The notes under the pieces: model-generated
Database searches by the model: none
Told to the model about the DNA's origin: nothing
What the model saw: only the letters and a program-made list of their open reading frames with translations
Shown: positions 54,287 to 63,659 of the stretch, piece by piece
How the letters are laid out: each line of letters begins with the position of its first letter
Numbering within the stretch: position 1 is the stretch's first letter
Program-made: the position numbers and the translations under genes
DNA from: Paenibacillus sp. URB8-2
GTDB taxonomy: Bacteria; Bacillota; Bacilli; Paenibacillales; Paenibacillaceae
Direction: 5' to 3'
Assembly: GCF_013393385.1 (NCBI RefSeq)
Contig: NZ_AP023239.1
Coordinates: forward strand, 3,720,001 to 3,784,000
Length of the DNA: 64,000 bases

Positions 54287-55312
54287 TTATACCCCTTCCT
54301 CGGATTCGCTGTACACATGCAGCAGCGTATCTTCCGGTTTCGGGAACGGCGCATTGTCGGCGTATTCGATCGCTTCTTTAAGTTCCAGATTGCACTGGGC
54401 GGCGAAATCGCGTTCTTGTTCATCGTCCCACAGGCCAAGATCCGTTAAATAATTGCGGAAATGGGCCAAGCCGTCCTTTTTCCAGTTCTCCTCGACCTCT
54501 TCCTTGGTGCGGTACGCGAGATCGTTGTCTGATGTGGAATGCGGGGACAGGCGGTACATCATCGCTTCTATCAATGTCGGGCCTTCGCCGGCAAGTGCCC
54601 GCTCGCGGGCTTCCTTGACAACGCGGTAAACTTCCAGCGGGTCGTTGCCGTCCACGCGGACGCCCGGAAAGCCGTAGCCAAGCGCGCGGTCGCTGACCTT
54701 GCCGCCAAGCTGGCGGTGAGCCGGAATCGAGATCGCGTACTGGTTGTTCTCGCACATAATAATAACCGGGAGCTTGTTGACTCCCGCAAAGTTGCACGCT
54801 TCATGAAAGTCACCCTGATTGCTAGAACCTTCACCGAACGTGACGAAAGAGACAAACTTCTGCTTTCGCATCTTGGCGGCCAGCGCAAAGCCGACCGCAT
54901 GCGGAACCTGCGTTGTTACGGGGCTTGAACCGGTAACGATGCGCAGCCGCTTGCTGCCGAAATGGCCCGGCATCTGCCGTCCGCCGCTGTTCGGGTCCTC
55001 AGCCTTGGCGAACACCGACAGCATCAGTTCGCGGGTCGTCATGCCGACGGTGAGGACAAAAGCATAGTCGCGGTAATACGGCAGAAAATAATCGTTCTCC
55101 CGGTCCAGCGCAAAAGCGGCAGCCACTTGCGCCGCTTCCTGTCCGATGCCGGAGACGTGGAAGTTGATCTTCCCGGCCCGCTGGAGCAGCAGGCTGCGCT
55201 CGTCGTATTTGCGGGCCAGCATCATATATCGGTACATGTCGATCACTTGGCCGTCGGTGAGTCCAAGCGGTTCATGCCTGTTCACTTTTTTTACAGTACC
55301 TTGCGTATCCAT
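54287..55312 (-). CDS. bkdAA: Branched-chain 2-oxo acid dehydrogenase E1 alpha subunit
   Basis: 341 residues from ATG 55312 (AAGGAGG ten bases upstream); the in-frame start at 55369 precedes that ribosome site. Thiamine diphosphate motif GEGSSNQGDFHEACNFAGVN...ENNQYAIS, phosphate-loop-like YRLSPHSTSDND and N-terminal YRYMMLARKYDERSLLLQRAG. Preference for branched-chain over pyruvate substrate follows from family resemblance and operon context. It has its own -10-like TATAAT (55415-55420) behind the lpdV terminator. Confidence 0.95.
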   Translation of the reverse strand: MDTQGTVKKVNRHEPLGLTDGQVIDMYRYMMLARKYDERSLLLQRAGKINFHVSGIGQEAAQVAAAFALDRENDYFLPYYRDYAFVLTVGMTTRELMLSVFAKAEDPNSGGRQMPGHFGSKRLRIVTGSSPVTTQVPHAVGFALAAKMRKQKFVSFVTFGEGSSNQGDFHEACNFAGVNKLPVIIMCENNQYAISIPAHRQLGGKVSDRALGYGFPGVRVDGNDPLEVYRVVKEARERALAGEGPTLIEAMMYRLSPHSTSDNDLAYRTKEEVEENWKKDGLAHFRNYLTDLGLWDDEQERDFAAQCNLELKEAIEYADNAPFPKPEDTLLHVYSESEEGV

Positions 55313-55414
55313 TATAGAGGTACCTCCTTGTTCGTAAAGCCCCGACTCCGCCGCAGACTGGAAGATCATGTATTGATCTGATCTTAAAACCTGGTACTAA
55401 TCGGGCTTGAGTCT

Positions 55415-55487
55415 ATTATATAGCGTTTGACTTCAAAAAGAAAAGCCGATTAGCGCCCGTTTACGCCGAATGTCGGCGGGCCGGCTT
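55415..55487 (-). terminator. lpdV terminator followed by a possible bkdAA promoter
   Basis: In the 355-bp gap before lpdV. Minus-strand hairpin AAGCCGGCCCG / CGGGC(GCTAAT)CGGCTT at 55443-55487 with TTTTCTTTTTG, then TATAAT at 55415-55420 without a clear -35. The part nearer lpdV (55490-55667) is GC-rich and shows nothing recognisable. Confidence 0.55.
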
Positions 55488-55667
55488 CAGAATTCCCCGC
55501 TTCGGCCCCTCACCCCGGGCGCTGCGGAATATTTGAACGATTTACCGTCGCTCTGCAGGGCCCGCCGCAACGGCGAAGCCCTCCAAAGCCCCGGCAGTCT
55601 GCCCGCCGATTTCAGCGACAGGGTGCCGCAGATCCTAACCGTACCCTTTCCTTCAACCTTTCTGCCG

Positions 55668-57089
55668 TCAAATGCCGATGGCCTTGCCGTCCACGGCGAG
55701 CATCGCTTCGCCGACAATTTCGGAGAGCGTAGGATGCGCATGAATCGCTTCGCCGATTTCCCAAGGCGTCGCGTCCAGCAGCTGGGCCAATGCGGCTTCG
55801 CCGATAAGATCGGTCACATGGGGGCCGATCATCTGAACGCCAAGAATATCTCCGCTCGCCTTATCGGCGACGACCTTCACAAATCCGTCCTTCGAACCGT
55901 ACACTAGCGCCTTGCCGATCGCAGAGAATGGAAACTTGCCGATTGCGACATCGCGGCCGAGGTCTTTGGCCTCCTGCTCCGTATATCCTACGCTTGCCAC
56001 CTCCGGCCGCGTATATACACAGCGCGGGACCAGATGGGGATGATACGGATGAAGCCGCTCTCCGGCCAGGTGGTTGACCGCCACAATGCCTTCATGGCTG
56101 GCTGCATGCGCCAACTGCAGCCCCCCGATGCAGTCCCCGATCGCGTAAATATGCGGCTCGTTCGTCTGCATATTGGCGTTCACTTCGATGACGCCTTTAT
56201 CGAAGCGGATATCGGTGTTCTCCAGGCCGATATTTTGAACATTGGCCGTTCTTCCCACCGATACCAGAAGCTTGGCGGCGGACAGCGTCTCGGTCTTTCC
56301 GCCCCTGGTCACTTCCACGCTGACGCCTTCTTCCGTCACCCGGCTTGTTCCCCCGTTGACCGTCACGCCGGTCATTACAGTCACGCCGCGTTTTTTCAGC
56401 AGACGCTGAAGTTCCCGCGCCACTTCCTTGTCTTCGCGCGGCAGCAATTGGTCAGACGCTTCCACTATAGTGACCTGCACGCCGAAATCGGCGAGCATCG
56501 ACGCCCATTCCACACCGATGACGCCGCCGCCGACGATTAGCATCGAAGCCGGCAGCTCCTCCATCCGGAGCGCTTCCTCGCTGCTCAGAATGAACTGTCC
56601 ATCCGGCTCAAATCCCGGAATTGCGCGGGGACGGGACCCTGTGGCAATGATAAGGTGGCTTGGCACCACAGTCTCCATATCGCCGTCTTCCAGCTCCACC
56701 GCGACCGCCCCGCTGCGCGGAGAAAATATCGAAGGGCCGATAACCCGTCCCTTGCCTTTAAGAACCTGTATTTTATTTTTGCGCATCAAATACTGAACGC
56801 CCTGGTGCAGCTGCTCCACAATGGCTTCCTTGCGGCGCTGCACTTTTCCGAATGCCAGCTTGACGCCCGAAATTTCAATTCCGAATTCCTCGCTCCCCGC
56901 GATTTCCGCATACACCTCTGCGCTGCGCAGCAGCGATTTGCTTGGAATGCAGCCCCGGTGCAGGCAGGTCCCGCCGAGCTTGTCCTGTTCAATGACGACA
57001 ACCGACTTGCCGAGCTGTGCGGCGCGGATCGCCGCCACGTAGCCTCCGGTTCCTCCGCCGAGTACCGCCACGTCACATGAAATGGTCAT
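55668..57089 (-). CDS. lpdV: Dihydrolipoyl dehydrogenase (E3) of the bkd complex
   Basis: 473 residues from ATG 57089 (GGGGGA nine bases upstream); the 110 codons before it lack flavoprotein features. FAD motif VAVLGGGTGGYVAAIRAAQ, redox disulfide GGTCLHRGCIPSK, NAD motif LIVGGGVIGVEWASML, FAD motif IYAIGDCIGGLQLAHAA and the C-terminal His-Glu pair in HAHPTLSEIVGEAML. It reoxidises dihydrolipoyl E2. Gene order lpdV-bkdAA-bkdAB-bkdB is that of B. subtilis bkd. Confidence 0.94.
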   Translation of the reverse strand: MTISCDVAVLGGGTGGYVAAIRAAQLGKSVVVIEQDKLGGTCLHRGCIPSKSLLRSAEVYAEIAGSEEFGIEISGVKLAFGKVQRRKEAIVEQLHQGVQYLMRKNKIQVLKGKGRVIGPSIFSPRSGAVAVELEDGDMETVVPSHLIIATGSRPRAIPGFEPDGQFILSSEEALRMEELPASMLIVGGGVIGVEWASMLADFGVQVTIVEASDQLLPREDKEVARELQRLLKKRGVTVMTGVTVNGGTSRVTEEGVSVEVTRGGKTETLSAAKLLVSVGRTANVQNIGLENTDIRFDKGVIEVNANMQTNEPHIYAIGDCIGGLQLAHAASHEGIVAVNHLAGERLHPYHPHLVPRCVYTRPEVASVGYTEQEAKDLGRDVAIGKFPFSAIGKALVYGSKDGFVKVVADKASGDILGVQMIGPHVTDLIGEAALAQLLDATPWEIGEAIHAHPTLSEIVGEAMLAVDGKAIGI

Positions 57090-57138
57090 GAATATGTATC
57101 CCCCAGTCTTTTGCACAATGTTTCGCATAATCCATTCT

Positions 57139-57166
57139 ATTGTACTCTCTTTTGCCCATATATGAA
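57139..57166 (-). promoter_or_regulatory. Sigma-A type promoter of lpdV
   Basis: Minus strand TTCATA, 16-bp spacer, TACAAT. No -24/-12 (sigma-L) element was seen, unlike the B. subtilis bkd operon. Confidence 0.45.
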
Positions 57167-57312
57167 AAACTCCGGCCAGAATTCTTCGGAAAAGCTGCCG
57201 AATCCCCTCCAAACAGCCGCTTTGACAATGGACTTTTAAAAATCTAAGCGTTATCATTAAAGGCAGGAAGAACCGTTCGATCCCCTTGTCGAAAGCTACG
57301 GAGAGGAAGGGA

Positions 57313-57621
57313 ATGTGCATGAAGCTGCTGTTCTCCCGGTTTATCGCCATCTTGATTCTGGTGTTTCCCGGCTTGCTCGCCATGAAGGGCTTCGTAATGA
57401 TGAAAGACGATCTGTTCAACTATTTGGCCATGCACGGAGACCGTACGGCTACGCCGTCGTTCGCCTGGCTGCATTTTGCCGGAGGACTTGTCCTGTTCGC
57501 TGCGGGCATGAGCTTTCTCGGCGGCTGGATTCTGACCCGCGACCGCAAACGCAATTACGTCGGCCCCCGCTTCAAGGAGAAGCGCAAAGCCGGGCAGCCT
57601 CCTTCCGAACCCGCATCCTGA
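57313..57621 (+). CDS. yqzF: DUF2627 protein YqzF
   Basis: 102 residues from ATG 57313 (GAGAGG upstream; ATG 57319 also possible). Two membrane segments (FSRFIAILILVFPGLLAMKG; LHFAGGLVLFAAGMSFLGGW) and a basic tail RDRKRNYVGPRFKEKRK. The sequence FPGLLAMKGFVMMKD is characteristic of YqzF, whose gene lies close to bkd in B. subtilis. Function unknown. Confidence 0.88.
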   Translation: MCMKLLFSRFIAILILVFPGLLAMKGFVMMKDDLFNYLAMHGDRTATPSFAWLHFAGGLVLFAAGMSFLGGWILTRDRKRNYVGPRFKEKRKAGQPPSEPAS

Positions 57622-57882
57622 TTGTACTTCCGGTTCATTGCAACCTCATGGCGTCTATCTGAAAGCAGCTATCATCAATCAACGGCAGCCGATTCCAAGA
57701 GTATTCCCGGAATGGCTGCTTTTTCGCGTCCGGCCCTCCAAACCGAACTTGCGCTATCTATTAGTGAATATTCGTATCCGAAACGGCGGCCGCCAGCCGA
57801 ATCTTACACTAACGGATAATTTCCTCGATTTTCAAATATATGTATAATAAATTCAAAACACAATATCGCGGAGGTGTTTGTT

Positions 57883-59046
57883 TTGAAAAGATACCATCAG
57901 CTGGACTCCTTAAGAGGGCTTGCGGCGCTGACCGTCGTAATCCATCATTTTGTATTTATTTTTACAGGATGGCTGTGGCTTGAAGCGTTAAACTACACAC
58001 CTTTGCGAATCTTGAAAGCCGGCCACGAGGCGGTAATCTTTTTCTTTGTCTTAAGCGGTTTTGTCCTGTCGCTGCCCTTCTACTCCGCTGATAAAAAAGT
58101 GAATGTCCCGCATTTTTTAATCAAGAGGCTGTGCAGAATCTATATTCCTTATATTGTCGCCGTCTTGTGCTCGATTTTGGCTTACCTGGCTTTTTACCGT
58201 CCGGGACCGGACTCCGGATTCAGCTCTTTTTTTCATGACGTATGGAGCACGCCCTTATCCTTCCGGCTGATTATGGATCATATTATTCTGCTCGGCAGCT
58301 TCAAAGATTACGCGCTGGACCCCGTTCTGTGGTCATTGTCCGTCGAATTAAGAATCTCGCTCGTCTTTCCCTTCATTATGCCTTTAATCAAGAACTTCGG
58401 TTGGAGGCCAAGTGCCGCTTTGGCTCTGCTCTTATCGGGTTCGTCAATTTTGCTCAACAACTTTGCGCATCCGGCAAATCCGAGTCCGATTTCCTCCAAT
58501 CTCTATTTCACTCTCCACTATCTTTCGTTCTTTATCCTGGGAGCGCTGGTTGCCAAATATCGGGTAAATCTCATTTCAGCAGTGCTGCGGTTAAGTGTTA
58601 AAATGAAGTTTGCTTTATTGCTGCTCGGATTGATAGTATATGCCTACGCCGGTATCGGCGATGCTGTATTCAAACGACTGTTCTCCGCGGGCGGGGTTTG
58701 GCTGTCGCTGGCTGCCGATTGGGGAATCGCGTTTGGCGTTTGCATCCTGATTACGGCGACATTGTCTTCGCCCAAGATTTCAAATCTGCTCGGGAAAAAA
58801 CCGGTTCGATTTCTGGGAGACATCTCTTACAGCCTATATCTTTACCATTCGGTGGCGCTGTTCTCCTGCATCTATGCTTTCCACAATCTGCTGCCTATGT
58901 GGGCGACGCTCTCCATCGCTATGTGCCTGTCGCTTCTCGCTTCCAGCCTGTCATACTATTTTATCGAAAAGCCTTCAATCGAGCTCGGAAAAAAATGGAC
59001 GACCAGACCCCCTCGCAAGCTGGAGGAAGCGCAAGAAGTCGTTTAA
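57883..59046 (+). CDS. Acyltransferase 3 family membrane protein
   Basis: 387 residues from TTG 57883 (GGAGG eight bases upstream); GTG 57874 overlaps that site. Acyltransferase_3 fold with about ten membrane segments: YHQLDSLRGLAALTVVIHHF with the conserved histidine, VIFFFVLSGFVLSLPF, SLSVELRISLVFPF, and near the end GDISYSLYLYHSVALF and YYFIEKPSIELGKKW. It O-acylates an exported polysaccharide or lipid; the substrate is not evident. Confidence 0.9.
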   Translation: MKRYHQLDSLRGLAALTVVIHHFVFIFTGWLWLEALNYTPLRILKAGHEAVIFFFVLSGFVLSLPFYSADKKVNVPHFLIKRLCRIYIPYIVAVLCSILAYLAFYRPGPDSGFSSFFHDVWSTPLSFRLIMDHIILLGSFKDYALDPVLWSLSVELRISLVFPFIMPLIKNFGWRPSAALALLLSGSSILLNNFAHPANPSPISSNLYFTLHYLSFFILGALVAKYRVNLISAVLRLSVKMKFALLLLGLIVYAYAGIGDAVFKRLFSAGGVWLSLAADWGIAFGVCILITATLSSPKISNLLGKKPVRFLGDISYSLYLYHSVALFSCIYAFHNLLPMWATLSIAMCLSLLASSLSYYFIEKPSIELGKKWTTRPPRKLEEAQEVV

Positions 59047-59093
59047 TATTCGCTGCCGCCGCTTAGCGCCGAATGAGGAAAGGAGCTTCTAAA

Positions 59094-59465
59094 ATGTATG
59101 AATTAAAAACGAAAGAAAACGACAACAGTGTTATCGAGTTTATTGAAAATGTGGATCACCCCAAGAAGCGCGAGGACGCGTACATGCTGCTCGACATCTT
59201 TACGGAAACAACCGGCTTTCCCGCAAAAATGTGGGGACCCAGCATCATCGGCTTCGGCTCCTATCACTATAAGTATGCGACGGGCCACGAAGGCGATGCG
59301 CCGCTGGTCGGTTTTTCGCCCAGAAAAACCAAGATCAGCCTTTATCTTGCGCCTTATGATACGGAACGCGAAGCTTTGCTCGCGGACTTTGGTAAATATA
59401 CGGCAGGAAAAGGCTGCGTGTATATCAATAAAGTCGCTGACATCAAGGTTGACTTAAAGCGCTGA
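59094..59465 (+). CDS. DUF1801 domain protein
   Basis: 123 residues from ATG 59094 (AAAGGAG eight bases upstream). TGFPAKMWGPSIIGFGSYHY, GFSPRKTKISLYLAPYD and GKGCVYINKVADIKVDLK cover the whole DUF1801 fold. Cytoplasmic, function unknown. It follows the acyltransferase by 47 bp on the same strand and may be co-transcribed. Confidence 0.88.
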   Translation: MYELKTKENDNSVIEFIENVDHPKKREDAYMLLDIFTETTGFPAKMWGPSIIGFGSYHYKYATGHEGDAPLVGFSPRKTKISLYLAPYDTEREALLADFGKYTAGKGCVYINKVADIKVDLKR

Positions 59466-59571
59466 TTGCCCAATCGGTAGCGTTTCTGAAAAAAGCTTAT
59501 CCGGACAAGTGAAACGCGAACGGACGAGTTCTGCACGTTGGCCGGGTCATCCCCGCTGCGGTGAGGACGAA

Positions 59572-61425
59572 TTATAACAACGGCCGCTTCGCCTCTGCCC
59601 TTGCCGCGCCCAAAACCAGCTCGTTGTACAACCCTCCCTTGTCCAGCAGCTCCTCGTGGGTTCCCTGCTGGACAAGCTCCCCGTCCCGCAGCACAAGAAT
59701 GCGGTCCGCCTGGCGGATCGTATTCAGCCGGTGGGCAATGACGAAGCTGGTGCGCCCCTTCATCAGGGATTGCAGGCCCTCCTGAATCTTCAGTTCGGTC
59801 ACCGTGTCGATGCTGCTGGTCGCTTCATCCAGCACAAGCATGGCCGGATCAGCGAGAATCGCCCTGGCGATGGCCAGCAGCTGCTTTTGCCCCTGGCTGA
59901 TTCCGCCTCCGTCCGCCGACAGCATCCGGTCGTATCCGCCCGGCATCCGCATGATGAAGGAGTGGGCATTGGCTAATCTGGCCGCTTTTTCCACCTCTTC
60001 GTCGGTGGCTTCCAGCCGTCCGTAGCGGATATTATCGCGGATGCTTCCCTTGAACAGGAACGTATCCTGCAGAACGAACGCCATTTGGCTGCGCAGGCTT
60101 TCCCTGCGGATGGATGCCAGATCCTTCCCGTCAATCGTAATGGTTCCCTTGGACGGATTGTAGAAGCGGGACAGCAGTCCGATCAGCGTCGTCTTGCCCG
60201 CGCCGGTCTGGCCGACCAGCGCGATCATCTCACCGGGCCTGGCCTCAAAACTGATGCCGCGGAGAGTATCCGCGTCTCCGTTATAGGAGAAGGAAACGCT
60301 CTGGAACTTCACCTCACCCCGGATTTGCCCGACCGAATCTGCGGCGTTCTCATCCTTGGCCTCCGTGTCCTCGTCCAGAACTTCAAATACCCGCTCGGCT
60401 CCTGCGATGGCAGACAGCACGCTGTTCCATTGATTGGCCAGATCGTTCAACGGCCGGGTAAACTGACGCGTGTATTCCACAAAAACAACGATGACCCCGA
60501 TGGTAATCGAGCCCCTTATCGCCAAAATCCCGCCGAATCCCGCGACGATGGCAAAGCTCAGGTTGTTCAGCCCGTTCATGAGTTTCGGGATGAAGCCGGA
60601 GATCGACTGCGCCCAAAATCCGGAAAGCATGATCCGGTTATTCCGTTCCCGAAAGTCCGAGATCACCCGCTGCTCCTGCCCGAACGCCTTGATCACGCGC
60701 TGACCCGACAGCGTCTCCTCAATGTATCCGTTCAGCTCTCCCATGTTCCGCTGCCGCTGCTTGAACAGAGGGCCTGTCCGCCGCGTGATCCAGCGCATGC
60801 CGAAGGCCATAATCGGCACTACGACGAAAGTGAGCAGCGTCAGGAGGGGACTGAGCCACAGCATGACGACCACCGTTCCGCCCAAGGTCAGCACGCCGGA
60901 GAAAATCTCGATGGCCGAGCTGTTCAGGTTGGAGCTGACATTTTCAATATCGTTGGTCAGACGGCTCATGATTTCGCCCTGCTGCCGCCGGTTGAAGAAA
61001 GAGATTGGCAGCCGGTGCAGATGGGAGAACAATTCGGTCCGCATCCGGTACACCGTTTCCTGCGAAATCTCGATCATCCATATATTTTGCAGCCAGCTCG
61101 TCAGTGAATAAAGCGCATAAACCGCACCCAGTCCTGTCAAATAGAGCCCCCAATGGTTCCCTCCGCCCTCCAGGTAGATATCCACCGCCCTGCCGATCAT
61201 AAAAGGCCCAAGGAGCGAGAGGCCCGAGCTGAACACCACCATGACCAGCACCAGGATCAGCTTGATTCTTCGCTCGGCCAGATAGTTCCACAGCCGCCAC
61301 AGCGTGCTGGACCAGTCTTTGGCACCCGCCCCTCTAGGCTTCCGCCCCGACGACAATCCCTTGCTTTCGCCAAGCTCGAACACGGGACGCGGATGGCGGA
61401 ACGGCTCAAGTAAGGTTTTGAACAT
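59572..61425 (-). CDS. ABC exporter half-transporter B (YfiC-like)
   Basis: 617 residues from ATG 61425 (AAAGGAG seven bases upstream). Six membrane segments (LVLVMVVFSSGLSLLGPFMI onward), then the nucleotide-binding domain: Walker A ALVGQTGAGKTTLIGL, signature GGGISQGQKQLLAIARAIL, Walker B MLVLDEATSSIDT and FVIAHRLNTI. It overlaps the upstream half-transporter gene by 20 bp, a pattern of heterodimeric multidrug exporters such as B. subtilis YfiB/YfiC. The N-terminal extension with SSGRKPRGAGAKDW is typical of the second subunit. Confidence 0.92.
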   Translation of the reverse strand: MFKTLLEPFRHPRPVFELGESKGLSSGRKPRGAGAKDWSSTLWRLWNYLAERRIKLILVLVMVVFSSGLSLLGPFMIGRAVDIYLEGGGNHWGLYLTGLGAVYALYSLTSWLQNIWMIEISQETVYRMRTELFSHLHRLPISFFNRRQQGEIMSRLTNDIENVSSNLNSSAIEIFSGVLTLGGTVVVMLWLSPLLTLLTFVVVPIMAFGMRWITRRTGPLFKQRQRNMGELNGYIEETLSGQRVIKAFGQEQRVISDFRERNNRIMLSGFWAQSISGFIPKLMNGLNNLSFAIVAGFGGILAIRGSITIGVIVVFVEYTRQFTRPLNDLANQWNSVLSAIAGAERVFEVLDEDTEAKDENAADSVGQIRGEVKFQSVSFSYNGDADTLRGISFEARPGEMIALVGQTGAGKTTLIGLLSRFYNPSKGTITIDGKDLASIRRESLRSQMAFVLQDTFLFKGSIRDNIRYGRLEATDEEVEKAARLANAHSFIMRMPGGYDRMLSADGGGISQGQKQLLAIARAILADPAMLVLDEATSSIDTVTELKIQEGLQSLMKGRTSFVIAHRLNTIRQADRILVLRDGELVQQGTHEELLDKGGLYNELVLGAARAEAKRPLL

Positions 61426-63148
61426 TTGTCGTCTCCTTTCCATTCTGCGACTCGCATATGCTCCGGTACAAAGCGGATCGCGCAAGCAGCTCGCCGTGAC
61501 TGCCCTTCGCAATCAGCCTGCCTTCGTCCAGCAGAAGAATCAGGTCCGCATTCCGGGTCGAGCTGATCTTCTGCGTAATGATAAATGTCGTGCAAGACAT
61601 GCCTCTCAAGGCTTCCAGCAGCTCTCCTTCGGTGACCGCGTCAAGCGCGCTTGTGCTGTCGTCAAGAATCAGGATGGGGGGCTTCCGGACAAGGGCCCTG
61701 GCAATGCTGAGCCTCTGCTTCTGTCCGCCCGAAAGATTGACTCCCCGCTGTCCGAGTATCGTCTCGTAGCCGTCCGGAAGATTAAGCACTGTCGCGTGGA
61801 TTTGCGCCGCCCGGGCGGCGGCTTCAATCTCTTCGAGGCTAGCGCGTTCATTGCCCCAGGCGATATTCTCCCGCACTGTTCCGGAGAAGAGCAGCACTTC
61901 CTGGGGCACGTAGCCTATGGCGCCGCGAAGCACGGCCAAATTCATCTGCCGTGCATCCTTCCCGTCAACCGTAATCATTCCCGCCGTCGGTTCGTACAGC
62001 CGGGGAATCAAGCCGACCAGTGATGATTTGCCGGAACCGGTCGCTCCCATAATAGCAATCCGTTCCCCCGGCCGGGCGGCAAACGAAAGCTCCGACAAGA
62101 CTTCGATCTCGCTGCCCGGATAGCGGAATCCCACTTCCTCGAAGCGCACCTCGCCCCGGATGCGCTCGGCCTTCACGGGCTCCCGCCGGTTCTCCGTCTC
62201 TTCCGTATCGGATACCGCAAGCACTTCCGAAACACGCATTGCGGAGGCGCGCGCTCTGGAATACGCCGCGACAATCCCGGACAGAGCCGACAAGCCTCCG
62301 ATCGTCCGCAGCGAGTAATTGATCACAGCGACGGTCTGTCCCTGCGTGGCCTCGCCGGCGGCGATTTCAATTCTGCCGTACCACAGCAGCACAAGAATGC
62401 CTCCGTTCATCATCAGCAGAATGAATGGCATTGTCGTCTCCGTAAGCCGCAGCGCGGATACCGTACTTCTCATAAGATCTTTGCTGTAACCTGCAAACCG
62501 GCCGATCTCATGGCTCATACGAACAAAGACGCGTATCAGCCGGATACCCGTCAAATTCTCCTGCACGACGCCGTTTACCCCGTCCAGCTTGCTCTGGACC
62601 GCACGGAACATCCGCGACGATTCTTTCATTAGGACGATCAAGACAACAATCATAACCGGCACACTAAGCGCAAGGATCAAGCCCAGCCTCCACTGGACGA
62701 CAAGCCCCATAATCACGCTGCCCAAGACCACAAGCGGAATGCGCGACATAAACCGCAGGCCTGAGAAGACCATATCCTGCAGCTGCGTCACGTCTCCCGT
62801 CAAGCGTGTAATCAGCGTTGAAGCCGCAAACCGGTTAAACGCCTCATACGAAAAAGACTGCACCTTCCCGTACAGCTTGTCCCTCAGATCGAAGCCAAAG
62901 CCCTGGCTGGCGTGCGAGGCGAAAAACGAACTGAGAATGCCGGCGGTGAAGGCTAAAGCCGCGCTTCCAACCAGTATGCCGCCCCACAGCCAGACGACGG
63001 CAAGATTCTGCTGCCGGATGCCGTTGTCGATGATTTTGGAAATCAGCAGCGGCTGCGACAGTTCCACCGACAGCTCAATGAGCATCATAAGCAGCGCAAG
63101 AACGGTCGCGGCCCGGTATTTTTTTAGAAACGTAAGAACATTGGACAT
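61406..63148 (-). CDS. ABC exporter half-transporter A (YfiB-like)
   Basis: 580 residues. Six membrane segments, then Walker A AIMGATGSGKSSLVGL, signature VNLSGGQKQRLSIARAL, Walker B ILILDDSTSALDAVTE and IITQKISSTRNADLIL. Walker B ends in aspartate rather than glutamate and the switch residue is glutamine rather than histidine, marking the degenerate site of heterodimeric exporters. Its partner downstream retains the canonical residues. GGAGG precedes ATG 63148. Confidence 0.92.
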   Translation of the reverse strand: MSNVLTFLKKYRAATVLALLMMLIELSVELSQPLLISKIIDNGIRQQNLAVVWLWGGILVGSAALAFTAGILSSFFASHASQGFGFDLRDKLYGKVQSFSYEAFNRFAASTLITRLTGDVTQLQDMVFSGLRFMSRIPLVVLGSVIMGLVVQWRLGLILALSVPVMIVVLIVLMKESSRMFRAVQSKLDGVNGVVQENLTGIRLIRVFVRMSHEIGRFAGYSKDLMRSTVSALRLTETTMPFILLMMNGGILVLLWYGRIEIAAGEATQGQTVAVINYSLRTIGGLSALSGIVAAYSRARASAMRVSEVLAVSDTEETENRREPVKAERIRGEVRFEEVGFRYPGSEIEVLSELSFAARPGERIAIMGATGSGKSSLVGLIPRLYEPTAGMITVDGKDARQMNLAVLRGAIGYVPQEVLLFSGTVRENIAWGNERASLEEIEAAARAAQIHATVLNLPDGYETILGQRGVNLSGGQKQRLSIARALVRKPPILILDDSTSALDAVTEGELLEALRGMSCTTFIITQKISSTRNADLILLLDEGRLIAKGSHGELLARSALYRSICESQNGKETTNVQNLT

Positions 63149-63175
63149 GCGCCTTCCTCCGTAATCTGCTTCTCC

Positions 63176-63385
63176 CTATTCGTACAGCGCATCGCGCAAA
63201 CGAGTGGACATCGCCTGTCCCCCCGCCGCCTTCAGCGCGGCCTTCCGCAGCGCCCTGTTGCTCCGCTCCATCTCTGCAAACTCTACGATGAGTTCATCCA
63301 GCAGCGCCTCGGCCTCCGCCGACAGCTTGCCGTCCGCTTTCAGCTTCGCGATCCGTTCCTTGATTTCATCCGATTTCTCCGTCAT
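63176..63385 (-). CDS. Small coiled-coil hypothetical protein
   Basis: 69 residues from ATG 63385 (GGAG nine bases upstream). Highly charged and helical: EIKERIAKLKADGKLSAEAE, then LLDELIVEFAEMERSNRALR. No known domain. It lies 27 bp upstream of the ABC exporter pair in the same direction and may be the first gene of that operon. Confidence 0.65.
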   Translation of the reverse strand: MTEKSDEIKERIAKLKADGKLSAEAEALLDELIVEFAEMERSNRALRKAALKAAGGQAMSTRLRDALYE

Positions 63386-63659
63386 CCTATCCCGCTCCTT
63401 CCTTAACCGGCGCTGCTTATTATGTTCGCACGAAAAAACCCGCACTGTCACAGACCGGCAGGTTTTTGTACAAATATAAGAATTTTCCTAAAAGGACAGC
63501 GAAGCCGTTTCTTCTTGCAGCATTATGCAAATGCTCTTAATTGCTATTTTAACAGATCGGATCTGCAAATAACCAGTCTCCCCCTTTTTCTCTGGCCTCT
63601 CCCGCTGGGAGTATGATACTCTAATATGGTCGCATTTTTCAGGAAGGGACAGATGGACA

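Noticed and set aside
57090..57285. Sigma-L (-24/-12) promoter and BkdR-type control for the bkd operon
   Set aside because: No TGGCAC-N5-TTGC element found by eye; a sigma-A-like promoter is present instead.
57622..57873. Short frames of 65-69 codons between yqzF and the acyltransferase gene
   Set aside because: No ribosome sites; codon composition like random intergenic DNA.
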